This document shows, in pieces, positions 34,881 through 43,174 of a stretch of DNA of 64,000 nucleotides. The notes under the pieces are model-generated. The model ran no database searches and was not told the origin of the DNA. It saw nothing but the letters and a program-made list of their open reading frames with translations. The first letter of the stretch is position 1. Every line of letters begins with the position of its first letter. The stretch spans positions 1-64,000 of the forward strand of contig JAHPZH010000008.1 of the NCBI GenBank assembly GCA_019058315.1, given 5' to 3'. Both the position numbers and the translations under genes were made by a program. The stretch comes from Candidatus Helarchaeota archaeon (GTDB lineage: Archaea > Asgardarchaeota > Lokiarchaeia > Helarchaeales > RDOG01).

Positions 34881-35780
34881 CTATAAATTTTTTAAATAGA
34901 TTTTATGTTTCCCTAATTTTCCACCGAAATTTCCAGCAGATATTTTCATTAATCCAGGCGCATCTTTCACTGCTTCAATAATACGTTTCATGGCTAATTT
35001 TACATGATCCATATCTATGCCGTTAATGACAATTTCAGGAATTGATTTTACCCCTTTTGGAACTTTTGAGTCATCAATTTTTCCTCTGAGAGTTGGACAA
35101 AACCAATGGTTTGTTGTGGGACCTATTTCTGGAAAATTAGTTTCAACTTTGGACCCCGCAGAACATATATCGAATGATGTAATAGCTCCATCTAGTTGTA
35201 ATATAGTGTCTACTGCCTTATCCCCTGCATTTAAAGCACTATCAATACTATCGCAAAAGAACCAAAGATTTCCGCCCATTACACCGTGTTGATATCCAAT
35301 ATTTTCCTCTATTAAAAAATCTTGACCAAACATAATAGGAACAGAGATAAGTTTCTTTCCATATTTTTCAATTATTTCTTCAAAACCATCTCCACAATGC
35401 CCAACATTATTCATCATATTAAAATAATTTTTAGACTCAAGCGAATTGAAAATTGCAGTTGTAGGAACAACCAAAATTCCTTGTCTTGATCTCCTTCCTA
35501 ATTTATCATATAAAGTATCTATGGATTTTTTATTATAACCCGTAGTCCAAAGTTGTACAATAGCTCCTGGTCTCCCATCTGGGGTTTCATTATTCTGTAC
35601 CCACTTTACTAAACCCCCTTCTGCATCACCAAATACAGTTGATGGAAGAGCAGTAAAACTATACACGGCCTTTTTTAATAATTTATCATTTTTAGCTGTA
35701 ACTAATAGTTGACAGACTGTCCCATCAAAGGCTTCTGCATATGTATCTTCAATTTCTATAATTTCAGTTCCCCTTGACAA
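34881..35780 (-). CDS. ftr: Formylmethanofuran:tetrahydromethanopterin formyltransferase
   Basis: 299 aa, close to the usual 297. It moves the formyl group between methanofuran and tetrahydromethanopterin in the archaeal C1 (methyl branch) pathway. Signatures: EIEDTYAEAFDGTVCQLLVT at the N-terminus, NETPDGRPGAIVQLW, VVPTTAIFNSL, FLIEENIGYQHGVMGGNL and the C-terminal SAGNFGGKLGKHKIYL. TTG 35780 is the start of the frame; AGGGGA inside it followed by ATT is a possible later start, less sure than for sucD. Monocistronic or followed from glnA (9 bases upstream, same strand), so glnA and ftr may share a transcript. Its presence indicates a methanopterin-dependent Wood-Ljungdahl route, as known in Lokiarchaeia. 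Confidence 0.92.
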   Translation of the reverse strand: MSRGTEIIEIEDTYAEAFDGTVCQLLVTAKNDKLLKKAVYSFTALPSTVFGDAEGGLVKWVQNNETPDGRPGAIVQLWTTGYNKKSIDTLYDKLGRRSRQGILVVPTTAIFNSLESKNYFNMMNNVGHCGDGFEEIIEKYGKKLISVPIMFGQDFLIEENIGYQHGVMGGNLWFFCDSIDSALNAGDKAVDTILQLDGAITSFDICSAGSKVETNFPEIGPTTNHWFCPTLRGKIDDSKVPKGVKSIPEIVINGIDMDHVKLAMKRIIEAVKDAPGLMKISAGNFGGKLGKHKIYLKNL

Positions 35781-35789
35781 ATTTTTTAT

Positions 35790-37151
35790 TTATAATTTAT
35801 CAATATATCTTTCGAATTCCCAATCACTAATTTGTGTTCTATAAGCATCCCACTCTGCCCATTTTACGTCTAGAAAATTTTTAAATAACTTTTCACCAAG
35901 AATTTTTTTCATTGTTTGACTGTTTTCCATTTCATGCAAAGCTTCAGCGAGTGATTCGGGTAGGGAAACAATATTCATTTTGGCTCTTTCTTCATAGGAT
36001 AGTTTATATACATTCATGTCAGTAGGCTCAGGAGGATTAATTTTTTCTTGAATACCTAATAAACCAGTTCCCAAAAGAACAGCAAACTGGAGATAGGGGT
36101 TTCCTGCCGGATCTGGACATCTTATTTCCATACGGGCAGCTTTTTTCCTTTTACCAAAATCTGGGACTCGAATTAGGGGTGAACGATTTTTATGCCCCCA
36201 AGCCATGTAAACTGGTGCTTCATAACCTGGTACTAACCTTTTATAAGAATTTGGCCATGATGCTAAAATTGCACTCATTTGACGACCATATTTCAATTGA
36301 CCGCCTATAAAGTAAAATGCAATTTCTGATAAATGTGATTTTTCAGGATCCTCCGAATAAAACGCATTTTGATCATCTAGAGTCCATAAACTCTGATGAA
36401 CGTGCATACCAGAGCCATTTACGCCAAAGAATGGTTTTGGCATAAAAGTAGCAAGATATCCATTTCTAGCTGCTGTTCCTTTTATTATAGATTTCATGGT
36501 TATTGTTCTGTCAGCAGTTGTGACTGCTTCATCATATTTAAAATCAATTTCATTCTGTCCTAATGCAACTTCATGATGTGCAACTTCTACGGTTATGCCA
36601 AATTTTTCTGCAATATCACACATCTCTCTTCTTAAATTCTCCGTAATATCCCCAGGATGTAGATCAAAATACCCCTTCATATCAAGAGGTTGTGGTGTCC
36701 GAAATTCCGTCTCTTCTTCTGTTAAAATAAAAAATTCCAGTTCAGGAGCACATTTATATATATAACCTTCCTCTTTTGCTCTATTTACTGCTTTTTGTAA
36801 GATATATCGCGGATCTGCCTCAAATCTAGAGGACCCGTCATAAATATCGCAGATTAAACGACACGTCGATATTTCTTCTTCTCTCCATGGAATAATTGCA
36901 AAAGTAGTTGGATCGGGAATAGCAATCATATCGGATTCTTCTATACTACCATAACCAGTGATGGATGAGCCATCGAAATATTGTCCATTTTCCATAGTTT
37001 CCTCTATATTTTTAGTGGAAACTGAAAAACTTTTAATAATTCCATTAATATCGATAAATTGCAGCCTTACAAATTTTATATTCTTTGTTCTTATGGTCTT
37101 TATTACCTGTTCTACATATTCTGGTCTTTTCTTGTCTTTTAGATCAATCAT
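35790..37151 (-). CDS. glnA: Glutamine synthetase type I
   Basis: 453 aa from ATG 37151, with GGAAGTGA upstream; ATG 37166 adds five residues. Makes glutamine from glutamate, ammonia and ATP. Visible motifs: FDGSSITGYGSIEESDM near residue 50, APELEFFIL and VEVAHHEVALGQNEIDFKYD (metal ligands), GVNGSGMHVHQSLW (catalytic His), KRLVPGYEAPVYMAWG and NPYLQFAVLLGTGL. The short length and lack of an obvious adenylylation site agree with the I-alpha type of archaea. With the two GDH genes it gives a full ammonia-assimilation set except glutamate synthase, which is not in the window. Confidence 0.95.
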   Translation of the reverse strand: MIDLKDKKRPEYVEQVIKTIRTKNIKFVRLQFIDINGIIKSFSVSTKNIEETMENGQYFDGSSITGYGSIEESDMIAIPDPTTFAIIPWREEEISTCRLICDIYDGSSRFEADPRYILQKAVNRAKEEGYIYKCAPELEFFILTEEETEFRTPQPLDMKGYFDLHPGDITENLRREMCDIAEKFGITVEVAHHEVALGQNEIDFKYDEAVTTADRTITMKSIIKGTAARNGYLATFMPKPFFGVNGSGMHVHQSLWTLDDQNAFYSEDPEKSHLSEIAFYFIGGQLKYGRQMSAILASWPNSYKRLVPGYEAPVYMAWGHKNRSPLIRVPDFGKRKKAARMEIRCPDPAGNPYLQFAVLLGTGLLGIQEKINPPEPTDMNVYKLSYEERAKMNIVSLPESLAEALHEMENSQTMKKILGEKLFKNFLDVKWAEWDAYRTQISDWEFERYIDKL

Positions 37152-37286
37152 AAAATTCACTTCCATAACTTAATTATTAATAATATCTTTTGATTGCAAT
37201 TCTTTTTAATTAATAAAAATAGTGTTTTAATTATTACATTTTATTCTTTAATTATTGATTCTAATATTATGAGGGATTTAAATTAA

Positions 37287-37355
37287 ATGTCTGTTAAAAA
37301 GAAGAGCATAACGAAAAAAAGGGAAGAAGCTAGAGGAAAAAGGAAATCTAAATGA
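37287..37355 (+). CDS. Possible 22-residue basic peptide
   Basis: ATG 37287 to TGA 37355 encodes a Lys/Arg-rich peptide (MSVKKKSITKKREEARGKRK, then SK). GAGGGA at 37271-37276 could be a ribosome site, though 10 bases away. It may simply be an upstream leader of the PHP-domain gene. Coding is unproven. Confidence 0.2.
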   Translation: MSVKKKSITKKREEARGKRKSK

Positions 37356-37377
37356 AAGAAACTGGTAAAGATAATCT

Positions 37378-38628
37378 ATGAAAGGAATTTATAAGAGCTA
37401 TCGGAAATATAAAAATGTAATTGATAAAAAACTCTTTCTACCAAAATTTCTATGGAATTGGTTAGACTCTAAAATTAATTCATTTATTCCAAAAGCTTAC
37501 CCATTTCGTGAAGTAGTATTATATTTTTTAAAATATATTAGTGGAACACCAGAGATTTATCCTTATATGCCCTCAAATTCATCGGGATATTTATATGATG
37601 GACATATTCACTCGACTGGCTCAGATGGGAGAAACACAATCGAGGAAATAGTAAAATATATATCAAAGGTTAAATACAAGGGCAGATGGCTTTTAGATGG
37701 GATTTCTCTTTCAGATCATAGCCTGGATCCAAAACATGAGATAGTTAAAACTTTCAAAGGATATGGAAATGAAAAAATTATAAGAGATAGTTATAAATTT
37801 GCAGAAATTATAAAAGAATATAAAAAAATGGGAAAATTACCGGAACATTTTATGACTTTTAACGGTTCAGGGGAATTTAATACTGGTCATTTTGAAGATG
37901 AAGATAGTTGGCATCGTGAAATATTAGTATATGGGGTTCCAGAAAATTTTGTTGAAAAATTGGGAGGATGTGCAGATAAAATTGCCTTTATGCAACCTGT
38001 GGAATTTATTGAAAAAGTTCATGAAGAAAATGGGATAGCAATTTTAGCTCACCCCTTCGCACCGCCTGGAATCCATGATAATTTAGAGGCATGGAAAAAG
38101 GCAGATGGAATTGAGTCAATTAATGCAGTATCTGGAATGCCTTGTGATGCTATGGTAGCGGAAAATCTCTATAGATTGTTGAAACGTGAAACTAAATACC
38201 CAAAAGTCTTAAAAGATGGCTCTAAAATAATAAAAAACTTACTACTTATAATAGGTTACATTAATTGGATTAGTGAACGCCTTGCAAAAAAGTGGAATGT
38301 TCCTGTTGTTGGAAATTCTGATGGACATGATGTAGCACTTATGGGGTGTGGCGTTACTCGAGTTAAAGAACCGCTAGAATCTCTGGAGGATTTCAGAAAT
38401 GCACTTAAAGAAAGAAAAACAGAGGCTATCTTTAATACACGTTGGCACTTTGGCAGAGATAGAGAAGAGGCAATTGAAGCAATGATGTTGGATGTTCAAC
38501 TGACTCTAGAAAAATGGGGACCAAATGTAATTTATAAGCCAAAAATGAATGTATTAGTTAGATTATTAAGTAGATTTCTCTCATTTGCTGTCAATATTCA
38601 TAATATAAATGCTAAAAAATTTAGATAA
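37378..38628 (+). CDS. PHP-domain metal-dependent phosphoesterase
   Basis: 416 aa, ATG start. PHP-family metal-binding motifs are visible in order: DGHIHSTGSDG (motif I, H-x-H-x-x-x-S-D-G), GISLSDHS (motif II), AHPFAPPG (motif III) and GNSDGHDV (motif IV). Such proteins hydrolyse phosphoesters such as histidinol phosphate or nucleoside 3',5'-bisphosphates; which one is not clear. The N-terminal 70 residues are basic and unrelated to the core, and the C-terminal 50 end in a hydrophobic helix (LLSRFLSFAVNI). It stands alone on the plus strand and converges on the NifB-like gene. Confidence 0.75.
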   Translation: MKGIYKSYRKYKNVIDKKLFLPKFLWNWLDSKINSFIPKAYPFREVVLYFLKYISGTPEIYPYMPSNSSGYLYDGHIHSTGSDGRNTIEEIVKYISKVKYKGRWLLDGISLSDHSLDPKHEIVKTFKGYGNEKIIRDSYKFAEIIKEYKKMGKLPEHFMTFNGSGEFNTGHFEDEDSWHREILVYGVPENFVEKLGGCADKIAFMQPVEFIEKVHEENGIAILAHPFAPPGIHDNLEAWKKADGIESINAVSGMPCDAMVAENLYRLLKRETKYPKVLKDGSKIIKNLLLIIGYINWISERLAKKWNVPVVGNSDGHDVALMGCGVTRVKEPLESLEDFRNALKERKTEAIFNTRWHFGRDREEAIEAMMLDVQLTLEKWGPNVIYKPKMNVLVRLLSRFLSFAVNIHNINAKKFR

Positions 38629-38636
38629 TAAAAAAT

Positions 38637-39575
38637 TTATCCATGAAAATAAACTGACCCTAACTTATCTTGAGTACAGGATAAACATTTTTCTAAACCT
38701 GGTACTCCCATAGCATCAGCACGACACTGCTTACATACTCTAAATTGAGGCAAGTATTTGAGAGAGATACTTCTTGCTTTGTTTAATTGTTCAGCTGTGG
38801 GTTTGGGCATATATTTAAAAAGATATATGGGTATTAGTGGAATAATATTATGTATTACAGCCCCTCGCTTTGCTGCCTCTAGAGAAATTTTCTCTATTTC
38901 ATCAGAATTAATTTCTGGGATTAAAACGGTGTTAATCTTAACTAACATACCCGCAGCACTCGCTTTTTCAACCCCTTCCATTTGCTTTTCTAATAATAAT
39001 TTTGCACCATCTGTTCCTGTAAGTGTTTTATTTTTATAAATAACAAAGGCATAAATTTTACTTGCTACTTCAGGATCCACAGCATTAATAGTTACTGTTA
39101 CTGTTGAAACTCCCACTTTTTTTAATTCATCAACTTTTTCTGCTAGGAGTAATCCATTACTTGCAACACATTTAATTAAATGAGGAAATTCTTCATGAAC
39201 TAATCTAAAAGTTTCAAATGTATTTGGATTTGCTAGTGGCTCTCCCGGTCCCGCAATTCCAACCACCTTAATTTGAGGCATTTTTTTCAAAGCTGTTCTT
39301 AGAACCTCAAGAGATTCTATGGGTTTTAAAACACTTGCCGAAACTCCAGGTCTATTTTCGCTTTTATTGATATCCCTTTTACAATAGTTGCATTGTATAT
39401 TACACACAGGAGCTACGGGAAGATGAATTCTTCCTGTTTTAAAGTGTGCTCTCTCACTGTAACATGGATGAATTGATCTACTAATTAAATCTTCAATATA
39501 TTTACGATTAACTCCGTCAACCCTCGAAACATTTTTTAATCTGGAAATAATTTCCTCATTTGTTAATTCCGCTAT
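38637..39575 (-). CDS. NifB-like radical SAM protein; probable ATA start
   Basis: 312 aa if started at ATA 39575. The first GTG in frame (39407) would begin inside the cluster motif, yet upstream codons read HPCYSERAHFKTGRIHLPVA, the conserved NifB N-terminus. AAGTGAT lies 4 bases before the ATA, the same spacing as GGTGAT to start in hsp20 and the gene at 62275. Features: radical SAM CNIQCNYCKRD (C-x3-C-x2-C), ENRPGVSASVL, VVGIAGPGEPLANPNTFET, and C-terminal FRVCKQCRADAMGVPG, which binds extra FeS clusters in NifB. NifB builds the carbide-containing cluster of nitrogenase. No nif structural genes lie in the window, and the protein could be one of the NifB-like paralogues with another role. 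Confidence 0.75.
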   Translation of the reverse strand: MAELTNEEIISRLKNVSRVDGVNRKYIEDLISRSIHPCYSERAHFKTGRIHLPVAPVCNIQCNYCKRDINKSENRPGVSASVLKPIESLEVLRTALKKMPQIKVVGIAGPGEPLANPNTFETFRLVHEEFPHLIKCVASNGLLLAEKVDELKKVGVSTVTVTINAVDPEVASKIYAFVIYKNKTLTGTDGAKLLLEKQMEGVEKASAAGMLVKINTVLIPEINSDEIEKISLEAAKRGAVIHNIIPLIPIYLFKYMPKPTAEQLNKARSISLKYLPQFRVCKQCRADAMGVPGLEKCLSCTQDKLGSVYFHG

Positions 39576-39667
39576 TTATATCACTTCTTAAAAAATTTGT
39601 TTGTTCCAATTAAAAAAGAAAAAATCATTTTTTTAACATTTCGACAACTATAATATTTATTACTTAG

Positions 39668-39943
39668 GTGAAGATTACGAATTTATCGAAAAAAATTAAA
39701 TATATTCGAGATACACTATTGGAAATTATTTCTCGACTTAATTTAGCATTTAATAAAAAGGCAAATTTTAAAAATTTAGCTACTGTACTTCATGAAAATA
39801 ATCTTATAAATGAAAACTATTACCAGAAAATCGTAACTCTCGATTCAATTAATGAAAAGGATTTAGGAAGTTTGGAATCATTAAAAATTGAATTAAATGA
39901 TATTCAATTATATTTAGAAATGCGGTTTTACCATTATATATAA
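39668..39943 (+). CDS. Small helical protein of unknown function
   Basis: Up to 91 aa from GTG 39668, which is part of an AGGTGA site, so the true start may lie a few codons inside. The protein is almost all helix with regular heptad-like spacing (KIKYIRDTLLEIISRLNLAF; LESLKIELNDIQLYLEMRF). It faintly resembles small HEPN/HepT-like proteins but shows no R-x4-H motif. It stands upstream of hsp20 on the same strand, with a promoter in between. Confidence 0.45.
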   Translation: MKITNLSKKIKYIRDTLLEIISRLNLAFNKKANFKNLATVLHENNLINENYYQKIVTLDSINEKDLGSLESLKIELNDIQLYLEMRFYHYI

Positions 39944-40045
39944 TTTTTTTAGTTTTCTCATAAAATGTGAACAATATTTTTTCCGAGCTTTTTTTCGAAA
40001 AATTCGTAAATTTTTTATATGATCACTTATTGAAATAATATAGAA

Positions 40046-40064
40046 TAGTCACAATTTGTGACTA
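40046..40064. promoter_or_regulatory. Perfect 19-bp palindrome, probable heat-shock operator
   Basis: TAGTCACAATTTGTGACTA is a perfect inverted repeat (9-1-9), 39 bases before the hsp20 start codon. A TATA-like TTTTATAT lies at 40013-40020, about 26-33 bases upstream, so the palindrome sits on the expected transcription start. In archaea such as Pyrococcus (Phr) and Archaeoglobus (HSR1) heat-shock repressors bind palindromes in this position. The cognate regulator is not in the window as far as recognised. Confidence 0.6.
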
Positions 40065-40103
40065 ATGAGAATTGATTAAAAATTTATTTTGAGGTGATTT
40101 TTA

Positions 40104-40568
40104 ATGGCTGAATCAAAAGATAAATTGGCTAAAAGATCAGGTAGGTATTTTGGAATTTTAAGACCTTTTCGTAGCTTTTTCGATGATATTTTCACGGATG
40201 ATTTTTTCTTAACACCTTTTGAGATGGAATTTCCCGAATTCAGATTTCCGTTAATGGACCTCAAGGAAGAAGAAAATCATTATATTTTAGAAACGGAAAT
40301 TCCAGGTCTTAGTAAGGATGAAATCAGTATTGAAGTGAAAAATAATAAATATGTTGAAATTAAAGGTGAAAAAATAGAACACGAAGTAGAGGAAGAAGAA
40401 GGAGAATATATTCATAAAGAACGAAGTAAAACCTCATTTTATCGTAGTTTATATTTGCCTTCAGAGATTGACAGTGAAAAAGTCGAAGCTATGTCAGAAA
40501 ATGGAGTATTAAAAATAACCTTTCCTAAAAAAGAAACAGAACCACCGAAAAAAATAGAAGTTAAATAA
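40104..40568 (+). CDS. hsp20: Hsp20/alpha-crystallin family small heat-shock protein
   Basis: 154 aa, ATG start with GAGGTGAT and a 5-base gap. The alpha-crystallin domain spans about 50-145: FPLMDLKEEENHYILETEIP (strand start, P-G-L-x-x-x-E-I), EIKGEKIEHEVEEEEGEYIH and the closing motif SENGVLKITFPKKE (A-x-x-x-x-G-V-L type). The short N-terminal arm has phenylalanine and arginine (RPFRSFFDDIF) for oligomer assembly. It is an ATP-independent holdase chaperone in the cytoplasm. Likely regulated by the palindrome at 40046-40064. Confidence 0.95.
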   Translation: MAESKDKLAKRSGRYFGILRPFRSFFDDIFTDDFFLTPFEMEFPEFRFPLMDLKEEENHYILETEIPGLSKDEISIEVKNNKYVEIKGEKIEHEVEEEEGEYIHKERSKTSFYRSLYLPSEIDSEKVEAMSENGVLKITFPKKETEPPKKIEVK

Positions 40569-40727
40569 TTTTACTATTATTTTTTCTATTTTTAATTTAT
40601 TTTTTTTTGATTATCAAATAATTCAAATATTTTTTTTAATTTATGCTGGAAAAAAAAACTGTACTAAAATTAAGAGGAAAAATAAAAAAAGGGGAAGAAA
40701 ACTGGTATATAGATTTTATTAAGACGT

Positions 40728-41966
40728 TTAAATCTTTTTCATGTATATCTTTTCAATAATTCCAATTATTTTTTTCAGTCCTTCTTTTAGATCTTCGTCT
40801 GGTAACGCCAAACTAATTCTAATACATTCTTTCGTATGATTCCATGGTTTTTTTAGTCCTAAGAAGAAGAATGATCCAGGTACAATGAACACTTTTTGTT
40901 TCTTTAACATTTCATATAATTGTAGATCACTTATTGGTAAGTTTTCGAACCATAACCACATAAAGAAGGTTCCTTTTCCCACATGAATATTAACTGGTAT
41001 GTCTGAATTCAGATTTTCTAGAATAATCTTTTCCGCAATTTCTCGTTTTCTTCTATATAATGGATTTACAATTTTTTCACATATATCCATTAATTTGCCA
41101 GATCTTAAACCATGCAGTGCTAATCCCTGACCCAAACGACTCGAATGTAGACATATATTTGATTGAATATTTTCAAGCTTACTAATTAGATCTGAGTTAC
41201 CCACAATCACTCCAATTCTAGATCCTGGGAGACCGGCTTTAGAGAATGAGAAAATATTTAAAATATTATCTCTAAAAATTGGTTTTGCTTTATGGAATTG
41301 TAAATTAGGAATTGGAGCAAGATATGCGCCATCCATAGTTACTATTGCCTCTTTTTCTGTTGCGATTCTTATAATATCTTTAACTTCGTTCTCAGATAAA
41401 ATGTTTCCAGTAGGATTATTTGGGCGTGATAATAAAATCATTCCTATATTTTCATCTATTAAATTCTTTATTTCTGGATTTAGACTATATTGAAATTTGT
41501 TTTCTTTAAGATATGTAATTTTAGGCTTCAGACCAATTATTGTATTAGGTTTAATAGGCAGTTTTTGATAACCAGTATATTCTGGCAATATTGGGCATAA
41601 GATCTTTTTAAATTCTCCGTGGGATTGTCCAGAAAAAGCATTTACCGCATAAAAATATGCAATTTGAGAGCCTGGAGTTACCAGAATGTTTGATTCATCA
41701 ATGTTCCACCCATAATATTTATTACAATACTGTGCAAATGTTTCCAAAAAAGGTTCATACCCAGGTGTTGAACCATATCTGCAAATTAATTCTCCAAATT
41801 CATCAGTCTTCATCATATCATTGCAATATTCCTTCCAAAGTTCATTCATTTCTTTTATTATAAGTGGATTGCCAGCAGCTAACAAATAGATTTTAGATTC
41901 ACTTGATTGTTTTATAGACTGCTTAATATCGGACATTATAGTCCGTACACCAGATTTGGCATTCAT
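40728..41966 (-). CDS. avtA: Valine-pyruvate aminotransferase-like enzyme
   Basis: 412 aa; ATG 41966 or the ATG at 41936. PLP fold type I aminotransferase. The match to AvtA runs the whole length: LAAGNPLIIKEMNELW, CRYGSTPGYEPFLET, VTPGSQIAYFYAVNAF, LLSRPNNPTGNILSE, the PLP Lys in FSFSKAGLPGSRIGVI, then GKGTFFMWLWFENLPISD and VPGSFFFLGLKKPWNHTKEC near the C-terminus. AvtA transfers the amino group between valine or alanine and 2-oxo acids. No neighbouring branched-chain pathway genes, so the substrate here is inferred by similarity alone. Confidence 0.85.
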   Translation of the reverse strand: MNAKSGVRTIMSDIKQSIKQSSESKIYLLAAGNPLIIKEMNELWKEYCNDMMKTDEFGELICRYGSTPGYEPFLETFAQYCNKYYGWNIDESNILVTPGSQIAYFYAVNAFSGQSHGEFKKILCPILPEYTGYQKLPIKPNTIIGLKPKITYLKENKFQYSLNPEIKNLIDENIGMILLSRPNNPTGNILSENEVKDIIRIATEKEAIVTMDGAYLAPIPNLQFHKAKPIFRDNILNIFSFSKAGLPGSRIGVIVGNSDLISKLENIQSNICLHSSRLGQGLALHGLRSGKLMDICEKIVNPLYRRKREIAEKIILENLNSDIPVNIHVGKGTFFMWLWFENLPISDLQLYEMLKKQKVFIVPGSFFFLGLKKPWNHTKECIRISLALPDEDLKEGLKKIIGIIEKIYMKKI

Positions 41967-42085
41967 CCAATTTAAAAAGTCGGAAATTAACGATTATAGA
42001 CACCTCCAAAGTTTTTAAAATATATATAGCCAAAAAAAATCGTTAAAAATAGATTGGTTTGTAATGGAAAAATTTTATTTGGCAT

Positions 42086-42149
42086 ATGGTGTGATGATGG
42101 CTTTTCTAATGTTCGGGATAACAAAAGACCACCCCATTTTTCACACCAT
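42086..42149. other. Long imperfect hairpin between avtA and the agmatinase-family gene
   Basis: ATGGTGTGA at 42086-42094 pairs perfectly with TCACACCAT at 42141-42149. Inside it, TGG-CTTTT (42098-42105) pairs with AAAAG-a-CCA (42123-42131), leaving a 17-base loop. The stem is less AT-rich than its surroundings. A 55-codon frame (42064-42231, +) covers the same bases. It could be an RNA structure, an operator or a terminator-like element; strand is not known. Confidence 0.35.
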
Positions 42150-42282
42150 TAGATTAAATTTATCCATTAGTATAAAGGAATCCCTAGGCTTAAATAAAAA
42201 GGTTTTGATTTTATGTATTAGAGGTTTATAATTTTTCAATTTTTATAAATTATTAATAACTAAAAACTGGAGTCATATTAAT

Positions 42283-43125
42283 TTGAAGTTTCCATGGGCA
42301 AAATCATCATTTGAAGAATCGGATTGTGTAATTATAGGAGTACCTGACGAAAGTGGAAGCCGTGCTTCAAGAGTGGGAGCACAATTGGGGCCATATTTTA
42401 TAAGAAAAGTTTCTAGTAGCCGTGATGTTTATGGACCCACTCGAATTGCACAATCTCTATCTGGAGAAATCAAAACTAAAATCCATGATTTAGGAGATGT
42501 AAAAAAAGAAGATGTAGAAAAGACTATTAGATATATTGTTGAGAATAATAAAGTTCCTGTTACCTTAGGTGGCGATCATTCAATCACCACTGAAGTATTA
42601 AAAGGATTTCCAACTGATAGGGAGATTAGCTTAATTTATATGGATGCTCATCCAGATATTATTTCGTCAGAAAGACATTATTTTGGTAGCGTAATTTTTG
42701 ACGTTTCCCAATTTAATAATATTAACATAACTGCGAGTGTAGAAGTCGGAATACGTGATCCAGAGGTAGAAGAAATTATAAATATTCGAAAATTAGGACT
42801 TAAAACTTTCACTACTTATGAAATTTACGATATTGGTATGAAAAATGTATTAAAAGAAATAGAAAAAATTGCCACAAAAAATATTTACTTATCGATTGAC
42901 ATGGATGTTTTAGATCCAGCTTTCGCTCCAGGAGTTGGTAGCCCGTCCCCCGGTGGTATTTCTGCTGTCAGATTAATGTATTTAGTTAAGAATATCGCAT
43001 CATGGGGGCGTCTTGTTGGAATAGATATCATGGAAACTAATCCAAAATATGATATACAAGATATGACCAGTCATTTAGCAGCGAATATATTAATAGAAAT
43101 TCTAGCTGCATTGAAAATTAGATAG
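42283..43125 (+). CDS. speB: Agmatinase/arginase family ureohydrolase
   Basis: 280 aa, TTG start with GGAG upstream. The binuclear manganese ligands are all visible: TLGGDHSITTEV, IYMDAHPDII (D-A-H-x-D) and LSIDMDVLDPAFAPGVGSPS (S-x-D-x-D-x-x-D-P). The family includes agmatinase, arginase, formiminoglutamase and guanidinobutyrase. Length and the GxGTPxPGG-type loop (GVGSPSPGG) fit the archaeal agmatinase group, which would release urea and putrescine for polyamine synthesis. The substrate cannot be decided from sequence alone. No polyamine genes adjoin it. Confidence 0.85.
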   Translation: MKFPWAKSSFEESDCVIIGVPDESGSRASRVGAQLGPYFIRKVSSSRDVYGPTRIAQSLSGEIKTKIHDLGDVKKEDVEKTIRYIVENNKVPVTLGGDHSITTEVLKGFPTDREISLIYMDAHPDIISSERHYFGSVIFDVSQFNNINITASVEVGIRDPEVEEIINIRKLGLKTFTTYEIYDIGMKNVLKEIEKIATKNIYLSIDMDVLDPAFAPGVGSPSPGGISAVRLMYLVKNIASWGRLVGIDIMETNPKYDIQDMTSHLAANILIEILAALKIR

Positions 43126-43174
43126 AATATAATTTATATTTTTGAATTATCTTAATTTTTTTTAGGGTATTAAT

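Noticed and set aside
40640..40760. 38-residue frame after hsp20
   Set aside because: Overlaps the end of avtA on the other strand, low complexity, no ribosome site.
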